Of a DNA stretch of 9,419 nt, positions 1 to 6,516 are shown in pieces (the first letter of the stretch is position 1; the number at the start of each line of letters is the position of its first letter). The DNA comes from Prevotella sp. CAG:732. GTDB lineage: Bacteria; Bacteroidota; Bacteroidia; Bacteroidales; Bacteroidaceae. Under the pieces are notes generated by a model, which saw nothing but the letters and a program-made list of their open reading frames with translations, did no database searches and had not been told where the DNA came from. A program made the translations under genes and the position numbers. The stretch is taken from positions 1-9,419 of the forward strand of contig FR893298.1 of the NCBI GenBank assembly GCA_000436035.1. The letters run 5' to 3'.

Positions 1-46
1 CTCTGCTTGTAAGGCAGATGCTCTAAACCAGCTGAGCTAAGCGCCC
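1..46 (-). tRNA. tRNA-Val (anticodon UAC), 5' part only
   Basis: Read on the minus strand from 46, the sequence folds as the 5' part of a tRNA: acceptor strand GGGCGCT (46-40), TA linker, D-stem GCTC (37-34) pairing with GAGC (23-20), D-loop containing GG, then anticodon stem TCTGC (18-14) pairing with GCAGA (6-2). The seven-base loop CTTACAA carries anticodon TAC at 11-9, so it reads valine GUN codons, mainly GUA. The variable loop, T-arm and acceptor 3' strand lie left of the window. A Bacteroidetes-type promoter sits directly upstream. The stems and the loop leave little doubt about identity; only completeness cannot be judged. Confidence 0.93.
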
Positions 47-66
47 TTACTTTTCGTAAGCGGTTG

Positions 67-98
67 CAAAGGTACTAACTATTTTTGATTCCACCAAA
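67..98 (-). promoter_or_regulatory. Bacteroidetes-type promoter of the tRNA-Val gene
   Basis: On the minus strand TTTG (98-95) is followed after exactly 20 nt by TACCTTTG (74-67), matching the phylum's consensus of a -33 TTTG and a -7 TAnnTTTG element. Transcription would start near 60-64, leaving a leader of roughly 15-18 nt before the mature tRNA 5' end at 46. The element is intergenic, correctly placed and correctly oriented. The assignment rests on sequence match only. Confidence 0.75.
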
Positions 99-182
99 TT
101 TTTCTGCAACTTTTTTCGTTTTTTCTTAAAAAAATCTCATTTTTCTCTATTTTACATAGGTTATAGGGCGATTTTAATACGT

Positions 183-212
183 AAAAAGGGCACTCCAAAC
201 GGAATGCCCTTT
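183..212 (-). terminator. Rho-independent terminator of the ompA-like gene
   Basis: On the minus strand a 12-bp stem with one G-T wobble, AAAGGGCATTCC (212-201) against GGAGTGCCCTTT (196-185), closes a four-base loop GTTT. It runs into a T-tract, with five T in total at 187-183. It begins 27 nt after the ompA-like stop codon. On the plus strand the hairpin is followed by only three T and then A-rich sequence, so it should work mainly in the minus direction. It separates the ompA-like transcript from the tRNA promoter downstream. Confidence 0.85.
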
Positions 213-239
213 ATATTAATATAATGTGAAATGCTCAAA

Positions 240-1388
240 TTATTCTGCAATTTGAACAGTTGCACGACGGTTGAATGAGATTGGAGAAAGCTCATCAACA
301 CCACCGTTAGCCTTTGTTGTGATGTTATTCTTCTCTACACCCATCTTAACAAGCTCCTTTGCAACAGCATCAGCACGACCCTGTGAAAGTTTCTGGTTGA
401 TAGCAGGTGTACCAGTTGCACTATCTGCATAACCATTAACGAGCAACTTAGAGCCATTCTCCTTAGCATACTTAGCCAAAGCCTGAACATTAACCAAATC
501 CTGCTTAGAAGCAATGTTTGTCTTGTTGATGTTGAAGAATACAGAAACTGGAGCGTTAACAAACTCCTTCACTGCGGCTGGAGTCTCCGCTGGCTTCTGA
601 TTTGCAAGCATGTTCTTCAAACGATCATTCTCTGCATTTGCATCGTTCAACTTAGCGTTGAGAGCATCAAGTTCTGACTGATGAAGTGCATTGATAGCAT
701 CAACGTCTGGAGTCTTCTTCCAAGTTGACTTACCAAGATTGAACTGCAAGCCAAGCTCTGCATAAACGTTGTTGTCATGAGAATCCCAACCACGACGAGC
801 ATCGCCAGCACCACCATCAATATCACTCTCCAAACGGTTCCAACCAGCCTCAAGATAAATATTGAGATGCTTAGCAACCTTCCAAGAAGACTGAATACCA
901 GCACTGAGGTCCATAGAATACAAGTTATGAGTCATTGTACGGCCGATACCACCACCAATGAATGGGATTACATTCCATACACGGTTCTCGTTGTAACCAC
1001 AAAGAAGATTACTCAAGTTGAACATGATATGCTCGTTCAAAACCCAATATCTGTTGAAGTTGCCCTTTGTGTCAGTCTCTGGGTCATAAACTTGCTTACC
1101 CCAAATACCCTGAAGTTTTGTACGCAAACCGATACCTGGAGTGAACCACTTACCGATAGCCAAGGCTGCGCCTGGGTTAGAACGGAACTTTTTGAAAGGA
1201 CTTCTCTCGAATCCCTGTCCATGCTCCTCAGCGGAATACCAAGCATTCCAATCTGCACCAGCCTGGATAAACCAATTGCTCCAGAAAGAATTTGTTGCAA
1301 CACTATACTTCTCGGTAGGTGTTGCGTCCTGAGCGAAACCGCTCAAAGAGATACTAGCAAACGCTAATACAGCTAATAACTTTTTCAT
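240..1388 (-). CDS. OmpA-like outer-membrane protein with peptidoglycan-binding domain
   Basis: 382-residue envelope protein predicted to tie the outer membrane to peptidoglycan. Residues 1-19 are a signal peptide (MKKLLAVLAF..., cleavage likely at GFA|QD). Residues about 35-218 are a transmembrane beta-barrel of alternating aromatic/polar strands ending at LQFNLG. Residues about 228-262 are a heptad-like alpha-helical spacer, and 278-382 are the OmpA C-terminal domain. Asp322 in GYADS and Arg338 in LSQGRAD match the two residues that bind diaminopimelate in E. coli OmpA, and FNRRATVQI near the end is the usual closing strand. The nearest known relatives by memory are the major OmpA-like proteins of Porphyromonas and Prevotella. 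It stands alone, with its own putative promoter and a strong terminator. The upstream sequence AATAATAAAGTT has no Shine-Dalgarno motif, as is usual in this phylum. Family assignment is firm; porin activity is not shown. Confidence 0.92.
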   Translation of the reverse strand: MKKLLAVLAFASISLSGFAQDATPTEKYSVATNSFWSNWFIQAGADWNAWYSAEEHGQGFERSPFKKFRSNPGAALAIGKWFTPGIGLRTKLQGIWGKQVYDPETDTKGNFNRYWVLNEHIMFNLSNLLCGYNENRVWNVIPFIGGGIGRTMTHNLYSMDLSAGIQSSWKVAKHLNIYLEAGWNRLESDIDGGAGDARRGWDSHDNNVYAELGLQFNLGKSTWKKTPDVDAINALHQSELDALNAKLNDANAENDRLKNMLANQKPAETPAAVKEFVNAPVSVFFNINKTNIASKQDLVNVQALAKYAKENGSKLLVNGYADSATGTPAINQKLSQGRADAVAKELVKMGVEKNNITTKANGGVDELSPISFNRRATVQIAE

Positions 1389-1449
1389 AACTTTATTATT
1401 TAATAATCAATATAGTAATTACTAACTTAGAATCATCTTCAATTTGCCG

Positions 1450-1457
1450 CAAAATTA
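1450..1457 (-). promoter_or_regulatory. Putative -7 promoter element of the ompA-like gene
   Basis: The minus strand reads TAATTTTG, a full match to TAnnTTTG, in the 158-nt gap between mutL and the ompA-like gene. It would give a 5' untranslated region of about 55 nt. I find no TTTG or TTG 19-21 nt further upstream: the nearest candidates are at spacings of 12 and 30 nt. The -33 element is therefore missing or poor. The whole gap is AT-rich and holds no gene I can see. Confidence 0.4.
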
Positions 1458-1546
1458 ATATTATTTTTCCAATATTTCTCTTTTTTTCAAGAAAAAATCA
1501 CTTTTTCATCTCAAAAACTTGTGTTTTTATCCATTTTGCACCAATT

Positions 1547-3376
1547 TTAAGCCAAAAGATGCTCAATTTCTTGCTGTTTCAAGATACAAAGCACATTTTT
1601 CCCATCAGGAGTATAATTGACATTATTGCAAGCGAACAAGTCGTTTACCAAATTCTCCATCTCCACATTACTGAGAACTTGTCCTTCTGGAATTGCTGCA
1701 TTACGAGCTAGGGTGAGGGCGATATTACGTTGCACCTCTTCCATTGCAGAGACACCTTCTTCTTTGGCAGACTCCACAATATTTTGTACCAAACGCAAAG
1801 GATTAATGCCATCCAAACCAGCTGGTATGGCATTTACTGCATAACTCCCCCCTCCAAGATTATCCAACTCAAAACCCATCGATGCCATTTCGGGCATAAT
1901 GTTCTTCAATATCACCTCATCAGAGGCGGGAAACTGAAGTACCTCTGGGAATAATACTTTTTGAGCTTGATTTGTTTTTTGATGAAGCTGCTCCATATAA
2001 CGTTCGAACAAGACCCTTACATGTGCACGATGCTGATCTATAATCATCAACCCAGACTTCACCGCTGTCATAATGTATTTTCCCTTATATTGATAATGTG
2101 AGGGGGATTTTTCTTCCAAAATGCTATTGCGCGTCTCATTCTCCGTATCAGACTCGAATATACTACCTTCTTGCTGAACCTCATCTTGTTCTCCCAGTCC
2201 CTCATACAACTTTTCCCACTGCTCATCAACAGTCTTTACCGGACGAGGTTGTGAAGAAGCCGTCTTAAAAGGATTATAATGAGGATTGACACTCACCTTT
2301 GGTGCAGCGACTGTAGGAATCTCTTGCGAATTGAAAACAGGAATATCTGGTTTATCCTCTGTGTCAAAGTCTATCGTAGGCACATCGTTAAATACTCCTA
2401 TAGATTCCTTCACCGCAGCCATCAGAATCTGCCAAATTGCCTGTTCATTCTCAAACTTTATCTCTGTCTTAGTTGGATGTATGTTTACATCTATATCATT
2501 AGGGTTGACATCAAAATACAAGAAATAGGGAACTTGTTCACCTTGGGGAACCAGGCGTTCATAAGCTGTCATGACAGCTTTATTAAAATAAGGATGTTTC
2601 ATATACCTGCCATTCACAAAAAAGAACTGATGAGCTCCTTTTTTACGTGCAGCTTCAGGCTTCCCCACGAACCCCGAAATTTTACACATAGTCGTCTCAA
2701 CATTCACGGGCAACAAGTCTTGGTTGATTCTCTTGCCAAAAATATCAATGATTCGTTGACGAGTATTGCCTGCTTTCACATTCACCAATTCAGAATTGTT
2801 ACTATGCAAAGTAAAGCAAATTTCCGGATTAACCAATACGATTCGCTCAAAAGCAGTCAAGATATTATTAAGTTCCGTGGAATTCGACTTTAGAAACTTA
2901 CGTCTTGCAGGCACATTATAAAACAGATTATTGACAGTAAAAATACTGCCAACAGAACATGCACAAGGTTCTTGACCTTCAAAACGAGAGCCAGAAATAG
3001 TGAGTTGTGTTCCGATTTCATCCTCTGCTTGTCGAGACTTCAATACCACCTGAGCCACAGCTACGATAGAAGCAAGCGCTTCTCCTCGGAATCCATTTGT
3101 ATGCAAATCAAACAAATCTTCCGCTTTTTTAATTTTAGATGTAGCATGACGCTCAAAAGCCAACCTTGCATCAGTCTCAGACATACCTTTTCCGTCATCA
3201 ATGACTTGAATACTTGTACGACCAGCATCTACCACAACTACATCAATATGCTTGGCTCCTGCATCCACAGCATTCTCCACCAACTCCTTCACTACAGAAG
3301 CTGGACGCTGTATCACTTCTCCTGCCGCAATTTGGTTGGCGACAGCATCTGGCAACAATTGGATAATATCGCTCAT
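1547..3376 (-). CDS. mutL: DNA mismatch repair protein MutL
   Basis: 609-residue MutL, a normal length for the family. It couples mismatch recognition by MutS to downstream strand processing. The N-terminal GHKL ATPase is intact: ELVENAVDAG (31-40, catalytic Glu31 and Mg-binding Asn35), DDGKG (60-64), RHATSKI (76-82) and FRGEALASI (96-104). The transducer domain shows NVPARRKFLKS (154-164), FFVNGRYMKHP (252-262) and DVNIHPTKTEIKF (296-308). A low-complexity acidic linker spans about 335-425, followed by the dimerisation domain. In that domain the endonuclease motif is altered: DQHRAHVRVLFE (447-458) has Arg for Ala and Val for the first metal-binding Glu, and the CPHGRP zinc motif is reduced to PDGKN (590-594). 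The start is fixed by the family's typical N-terminus (MSDIIQLLPDAVANQIAAGE). It begins 12 nt after the ostA-like stop and is the last gene of the operon. Confidence 0.97.
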   Translation of the reverse strand: MSDIIQLLPDAVANQIAAGEVIQRPASVVKELVENAVDAGAKHIDVVVVDAGRTSIQVIDDGKGMSETDARLAFERHATSKIKKAEDLFDLHTNGFRGEALASIVAVAQVVLKSRQAEDEIGTQLTISGSRFEGQEPCACSVGSIFTVNNLFYNVPARRKFLKSNSTELNNILTAFERIVLVNPEICFTLHSNNSELVNVKAGNTRQRIIDIFGKRINQDLLPVNVETTMCKISGFVGKPEAARKKGAHQFFFVNGRYMKHPYFNKAVMTAYERLVPQGEQVPYFLYFDVNPNDIDVNIHPTKTEIKFENEQAIWQILMAAVKESIGVFNDVPTIDFDTEDKPDIPVFNSQEIPTVAAPKVSVNPHYNPFKTASSQPRPVKTVDEQWEKLYEGLGEQDEVQQEGSIFESDTENETRNSILEEKSPSHYQYKGKYIMTAVKSGLMIIDQHRAHVRVLFERYMEQLHQKTNQAQKVLFPEVLQFPASDEVILKNIMPEMASMGFELDNLGGGSYAVNAIPAGLDGINPLRLVQNIVESAKEEGVSAMEEVQRNIALTLARNAAIPEGQVLSNVEMENLVNDLFACNNVNYTPDGKNVLCILKQQEIEHLLA

Positions 3377-3388
3377 AATTTTATAGTC

Positions 3389-5056
3389 TTATTCATCTTG
3401 TCTTTTCTGCGGCAACACTTGTAGCGGAGCCGTATGACGCTTGATTACTTTTAATTGCTGATCTTGTTTTTTACCTCGCCAAACAAAGATGTCATTCTTA
3501 TCTTTCGGCCTGATATCGTCGAACCATGCGAAATTAGGTAGTTTCACCTTAGAAGGTGGTACTTGTGTTATAGGATAGAAAGTACCCACAGACTTATTTG
3601 CCCATATTTTTTGCAACTGCCTTTCTGGACTCAGATACATACGCATGGTATCAGTTTCCATATAATTGAGACCTACAATAGAACTATCTTTGTCATTCGT
3701 AAGGTAATAAATCGTCTGAACATTACCTATTGATTCTCCCATACGTGCTTGCCCATTCTCAAAATATGCCTTCATCTCCTTTGAAGTCACTTGATTGAAA
3801 TGAACGCTATCTGGCATTTCATCAATAGACAAAGCTTGACCAATAACATGCGCCATACGAATCGTAGAATCATTCATGTACGCCTTGATTACCTCTCCCA
3901 ACAATTGGCGATTGGCATTCCAGACAATAGGATCCTTATACATGGTCATACAAGAATCTTTGGAATTGAAAACCAAAGAATCACATACAGCTTGCACATC
4001 CGTACGATACACCCTAACTTTATGGAAAGCATGAACCTTGCGATATACAGAATCTGTATTGATGTGGAAAGTATATATCTTCATTGAATCAGAATGCATC
4101 CATAACGTATCCTTCTGGGAGTAATCTATCGCTACTGGATTACGAGTGGCAAAGCCATATCCCGTTTTTTCATTATAGCGCAAATAATTACAATGAAGAG
4201 AATTCTTATTTTTCTTATCTACATACACAACGTTACCATATCCATAACTTTCGCCATTCTTGACATAGTACAAACTATCACCCGTAATGGTCTTGTCCTT
4301 ATCTTCTAGCGTTGAACGATCAAATAGCTGCGCTTGATCATTTTTAGTGTTGTAAAAGCCATTCTTGGTATGGACAACACTACCTCCAGAGATAATCTTT
4401 GAAGGACCCACCATATGCGCCTTTGACTTAGGCACATCATAATATAATGTATCTGTAGTTACAACATCTTTTCCACTACGCAACTTTACATTATAGACGA
4501 ATTTTGCTTCACGAGTTTTTGTATGGTACTCACCCCAATCTGCCACAAGTTTATCTTTGCCGTCTATCAAGGTACCACCCTCAAAGAAATTTGCCATCTC
4601 ATACAAACGATCATAATCTAAGCTATCCGTACGAAGTACTTGGCGACGATGATGCAGCACGACATTATTACGTGCATGCATCATCTGCATCATACCATCA
4701 TATTCTGCTCTATCACAGGTTAACGACAATGTATCCCCCTGTTTGAAATGTACATGTCCAAAAGCTTTGACAGAGTTTGAATTTTGATAGAAATAGGCAC
4801 TATCACAGGTCAGATGTGCTCCTTGATGAGAAAAAGACACCTTTCCTTTCACAATCTGAGCATCTGGATTGCTACCATACATATCATAGCGCAACTCATC
4901 AGCATGCAGGAGATAGACCCTATCACCTTTAGGACGTTTTGACTTTTTCTTTGGTGCCAACATAGCTTGCACAAGACAAAACCCAAATAGGCATAGAATC
5001 AGAATCAAACTAATTCTATGCCCACCATTATTTTTCAAGAACTTAATCTTAATCAT
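3389..5056 (-). CDS. OstA/LptA-like periplasmic lipopolysaccharide-transport protein
   Basis: 555-residue protein of the OstA-like type found next to mutL in Bacteroidetes. The N-terminus has a hydrophobic segment (about 15-34, ISLILILCLFGFCLVQAMLA), either a signal peptide (possible cleavage at VQA|M) or a membrane anchor. It is flanked by a basic stretch (PKKKSKRPKG). From about residue 48 to 430 the sequence is a series of short beta repeats with the signature D-S/T-L-x-Y, for example HADELRYD, RTDSLDYD, TTDTLYYD, TGDSLYYV and VCDSLVFN. This fits the jellyroll that carries lipid A-core in LptA and the LptD N-domain. E. coli LptA is about 185 residues, so this is far longer. The C-terminus (508-526) has a separate motif, PNFAWFDDIRPKDKNDIFVW. 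The start codon overlaps the surA-like stop (ATGA), implying translational coupling. LPS transport is inferred from the fold and context, not shown directly. Confidence 0.85.
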   Translation of the reverse strand: MIKIKFLKNNGGHRISLILILCLFGFCLVQAMLAPKKKSKRPKGDRVYLLHADELRYDMYGSNPDAQIVKGKVSFSHQGAHLTCDSAYFYQNSNSVKAFGHVHFKQGDTLSLTCDRAEYDGMMQMMHARNNVVLHHRRQVLRTDSLDYDRLYEMANFFEGGTLIDGKDKLVADWGEYHTKTREAKFVYNVKLRSGKDVVTTDTLYYDVPKSKAHMVGPSKIISGGSVVHTKNGFYNTKNDQAQLFDRSTLEDKDKTITGDSLYYVKNGESYGYGNVVYVDKKNKNSLHCNYLRYNEKTGYGFATRNPVAIDYSQKDTLWMHSDSMKIYTFHINTDSVYRKVHAFHKVRVYRTDVQAVCDSLVFNSKDSCMTMYKDPIVWNANRQLLGEVIKAYMNDSTIRMAHVIGQALSIDEMPDSVHFNQVTSKEMKAYFENGQARMGESIGNVQTIYYLTNDKDSSIVGLNYMETDTMRMYLSPERQLQKIWANKSVGTFYPITQVPPSKVKLPNFAWFDDIRPKDKNDIFVWRGKKQDQQLKVIKRHTAPLQVLPQKRQDE

Positions 5057-6504
5057 TTAACCCAACCTTGATATTCAAACTTACAATCTTTGTAGCGATC
5101 ATTCATACGTACATAAGTGCGTTTGATTTTATCCACTACCCAATCATGCAATGTTTTTTCACGCTCTTTCGCCAAAACCACATCTTTCATTACCTGAAAG
5201 TCTTCTGTTATGGTTGCTCTATGACCTTCCACTCTATTAATAAGTTTCACAACTGCACATGTTGTTTTACCCCTAGAATTGATCATAGTAAAAGGTGCTG
5301 ATATTTGTCCCACTTTCATCGTGTCAATGACACGAGCGACTTCTGTGGGCAAATCTTTCATTTGGAAACGAGATGTACGGCTTCCTGTCGCTGTCACATT
5401 GGCCATAATTCCCTTATTGGAACGTGTATCTTTATCATCAGACAAGACTGTAGCCGCATCCTCAAATGAAAACTTTTTATTTCTGATATCTGCGCTAATT
5501 GAGTCCAAACGTGCCAACGATTTATCTATTGCCTCTTGTGAAACTTGTGGTTTAAGGAGAATATGTCTAACCTTGATTTTATCTCCACGCTTGTCAATCA
5601 ACTGAATAATATGAAATCCAAATTCAGACTCAACAATCTTTGAAATTTTCTTCGGATCGGTCAAGTTGAAAGCTACATTCGCAAATGCTGGATCCAACAT
5701 ACCTCTACCCATATAATCCATCTCACCACCCATTCGAGCAGAACCAGGGTCTTCCGAGTAAAGACGAGCCAAGGTTGCAAAAGATGTTTCCCCCTTGTTA
5801 ACACGATCCGTAAAGTTTCTCAATTCATCCTTGACACGATTGGTTTCTTCCATGGAAATCTTAGGTTGATTCGTTAGAATTTCCACTTCTACTTCAGTAG
5901 GAACAAAAGGAATACTATCAGCAGGAAGCTCCTTAAAATATTGTCTCACTTGCGATGGTGACACTTTAATATCTTTCACCAACTCCTCTTTCATTTTCTG
6001 AATGAGTTGACGATTCTTGAAATCATCATGCATTGATTGACGCATTTGCGTAATGCTTTGCTTACGATACTCCTCAAGTTTCTCACGTGATCCCACCAAA
6101 CTCACCCAATGGTTAATCTGGTCATCGATCATAGAAACAACTTCTGATTCTGTCACCTCGATACTATCGATGGCTGCCTGATGCAAAAACAATTTTTGCA
6201 AAGCGATTTGCTCTGGGATAGAACAATCAGGATCGCCGGAATAACTAATACCTTCTGCCTCAGCCTGCAAACGAGTTGCTTCCACCTCAGATTTCAAAAT
6301 AGGTTCATCACCGACAACCCATATAACTTCATCTACAACACTCGCCTCATTTACTTTATCTGTATCTGCATTCAACTTGCTCATCGAAGAGTCCTCTGTC
6401 ACAGAAAAAGACGCACTTCTTCCCATTCTATTTGCATGAACAGTGAGCCCCATCAATAACAACAGAGCAACAACAGCAGAAGTTATTTTTTTATCTTTAT
6501 TCAT
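5053..6504 (-). CDS. SurA-like periplasmic chaperone with two parvulin domains
   Basis: 483-residue secreted protein with SurA architecture, predicted to hold unfolded outer-membrane proteins in the periplasm. A signal peptide covers residues 1-24 (cleavage at VHA|N). The SurA-type N-terminal helical module runs from about 56 to 190 (VVDEVIWVVGDEPILKSEVE, then long helices). Parvulin domain 1 is about 204-304, with YSEDPGSARMGGEMDYMGRG and FGFHIIQL. Parvulin domain 2 is about 311-424, starting KVRHILLKP. A C-terminal helix and strand (434-483) close the chaperone module. Domain 1 lacks the usual first-strand His (VEIL in place of RHIL) but keeps His298. Domain 2 keeps His314 but has KTTCAVVKL where FGYHIIKL is expected. 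Isomerase activity may therefore be weak and the main role chaperoning. It lies 12 nt after the upstream isomerase gene and overlaps the ostA-like gene by 4 nt, which fits a joint role in outer-membrane assembly. Confidence 0.9.
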   Translation of the reverse strand: MNKDKKITSAVVALLLLMGLTVHANRMGRSASFSVTEDSSMSKLNADTDKVNEASVVDEVIWVVGDEPILKSEVEATRLQAEAEGISYSGDPDCSIPEQIALQKLFLHQAAIDSIEVTESEVVSMIDDQINHWVSLVGSREKLEEYRKQSITQMRQSMHDDFKNRQLIQKMKEELVKDIKVSPSQVRQYFKELPADSIPFVPTEVEVEILTNQPKISMEETNRVKDELRNFTDRVNKGETSFATLARLYSEDPGSARMGGEMDYMGRGMLDPAFANVAFNLTDPKKISKIVESEFGFHIIQLIDKRGDKIKVRHILLKPQVSQEAIDKSLARLDSISADIRNKKFSFEDAATVLSDDKDTRSNKGIMANVTATGSRTSRFQMKDLPTEVARVIDTMKVGQISAPFTMINSRGKTTCAVVKLINRVEGHRATITEDFQVMKDVVLAKEREKTLHDWVVDKIKRTYVRMNDRYKDCKFEYQGWVK

Positions 6505-6516
6505 TAATTTCGAAAT

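Noticed and set aside
777..1367. A 196-codon open frame on the plus strand, opposite the ompA-like gene
   Set aside because: It is antisense to a clear signal-peptide and OmpA-domain protein, and its translation shows no recognisable features. It is a by-product of codon bias.
1394..1406. AT-only near-palindrome ATTATT-T-AATAAT in front of the ompA-like start, as a possible operator
   Set aside because: Pure A/T symmetry is common in this AT-rich leader, and there is no second copy or known operator match to support it.
1513..1528. Inverted repeat AAAAAC-TTGT-GTTTTT just after mutL, as a possible operon terminator
   Set aside because: The stem has a single G-C pair and is followed on the minus strand by GAGATG, not a T-tract. 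In this A/T-tract-rich gap it is likely to occur by chance. Operon termination here remains unexplained.
2279..2893. Plus-strand open frames opposite mutL
   Set aside because: They cover conserved MutL domains in antisense, have no leader or recognisable protein features, and have compositions typical of shadow frames.
5020..5056. Lipoprotein signal in the OstA-like protein (Cys27 in LFGFC)
   Set aside because: The residue before Cys is Phe, which does not fit a lipobox (small residue required at -1). An ordinary signal peptide or membrane anchor is more likely.
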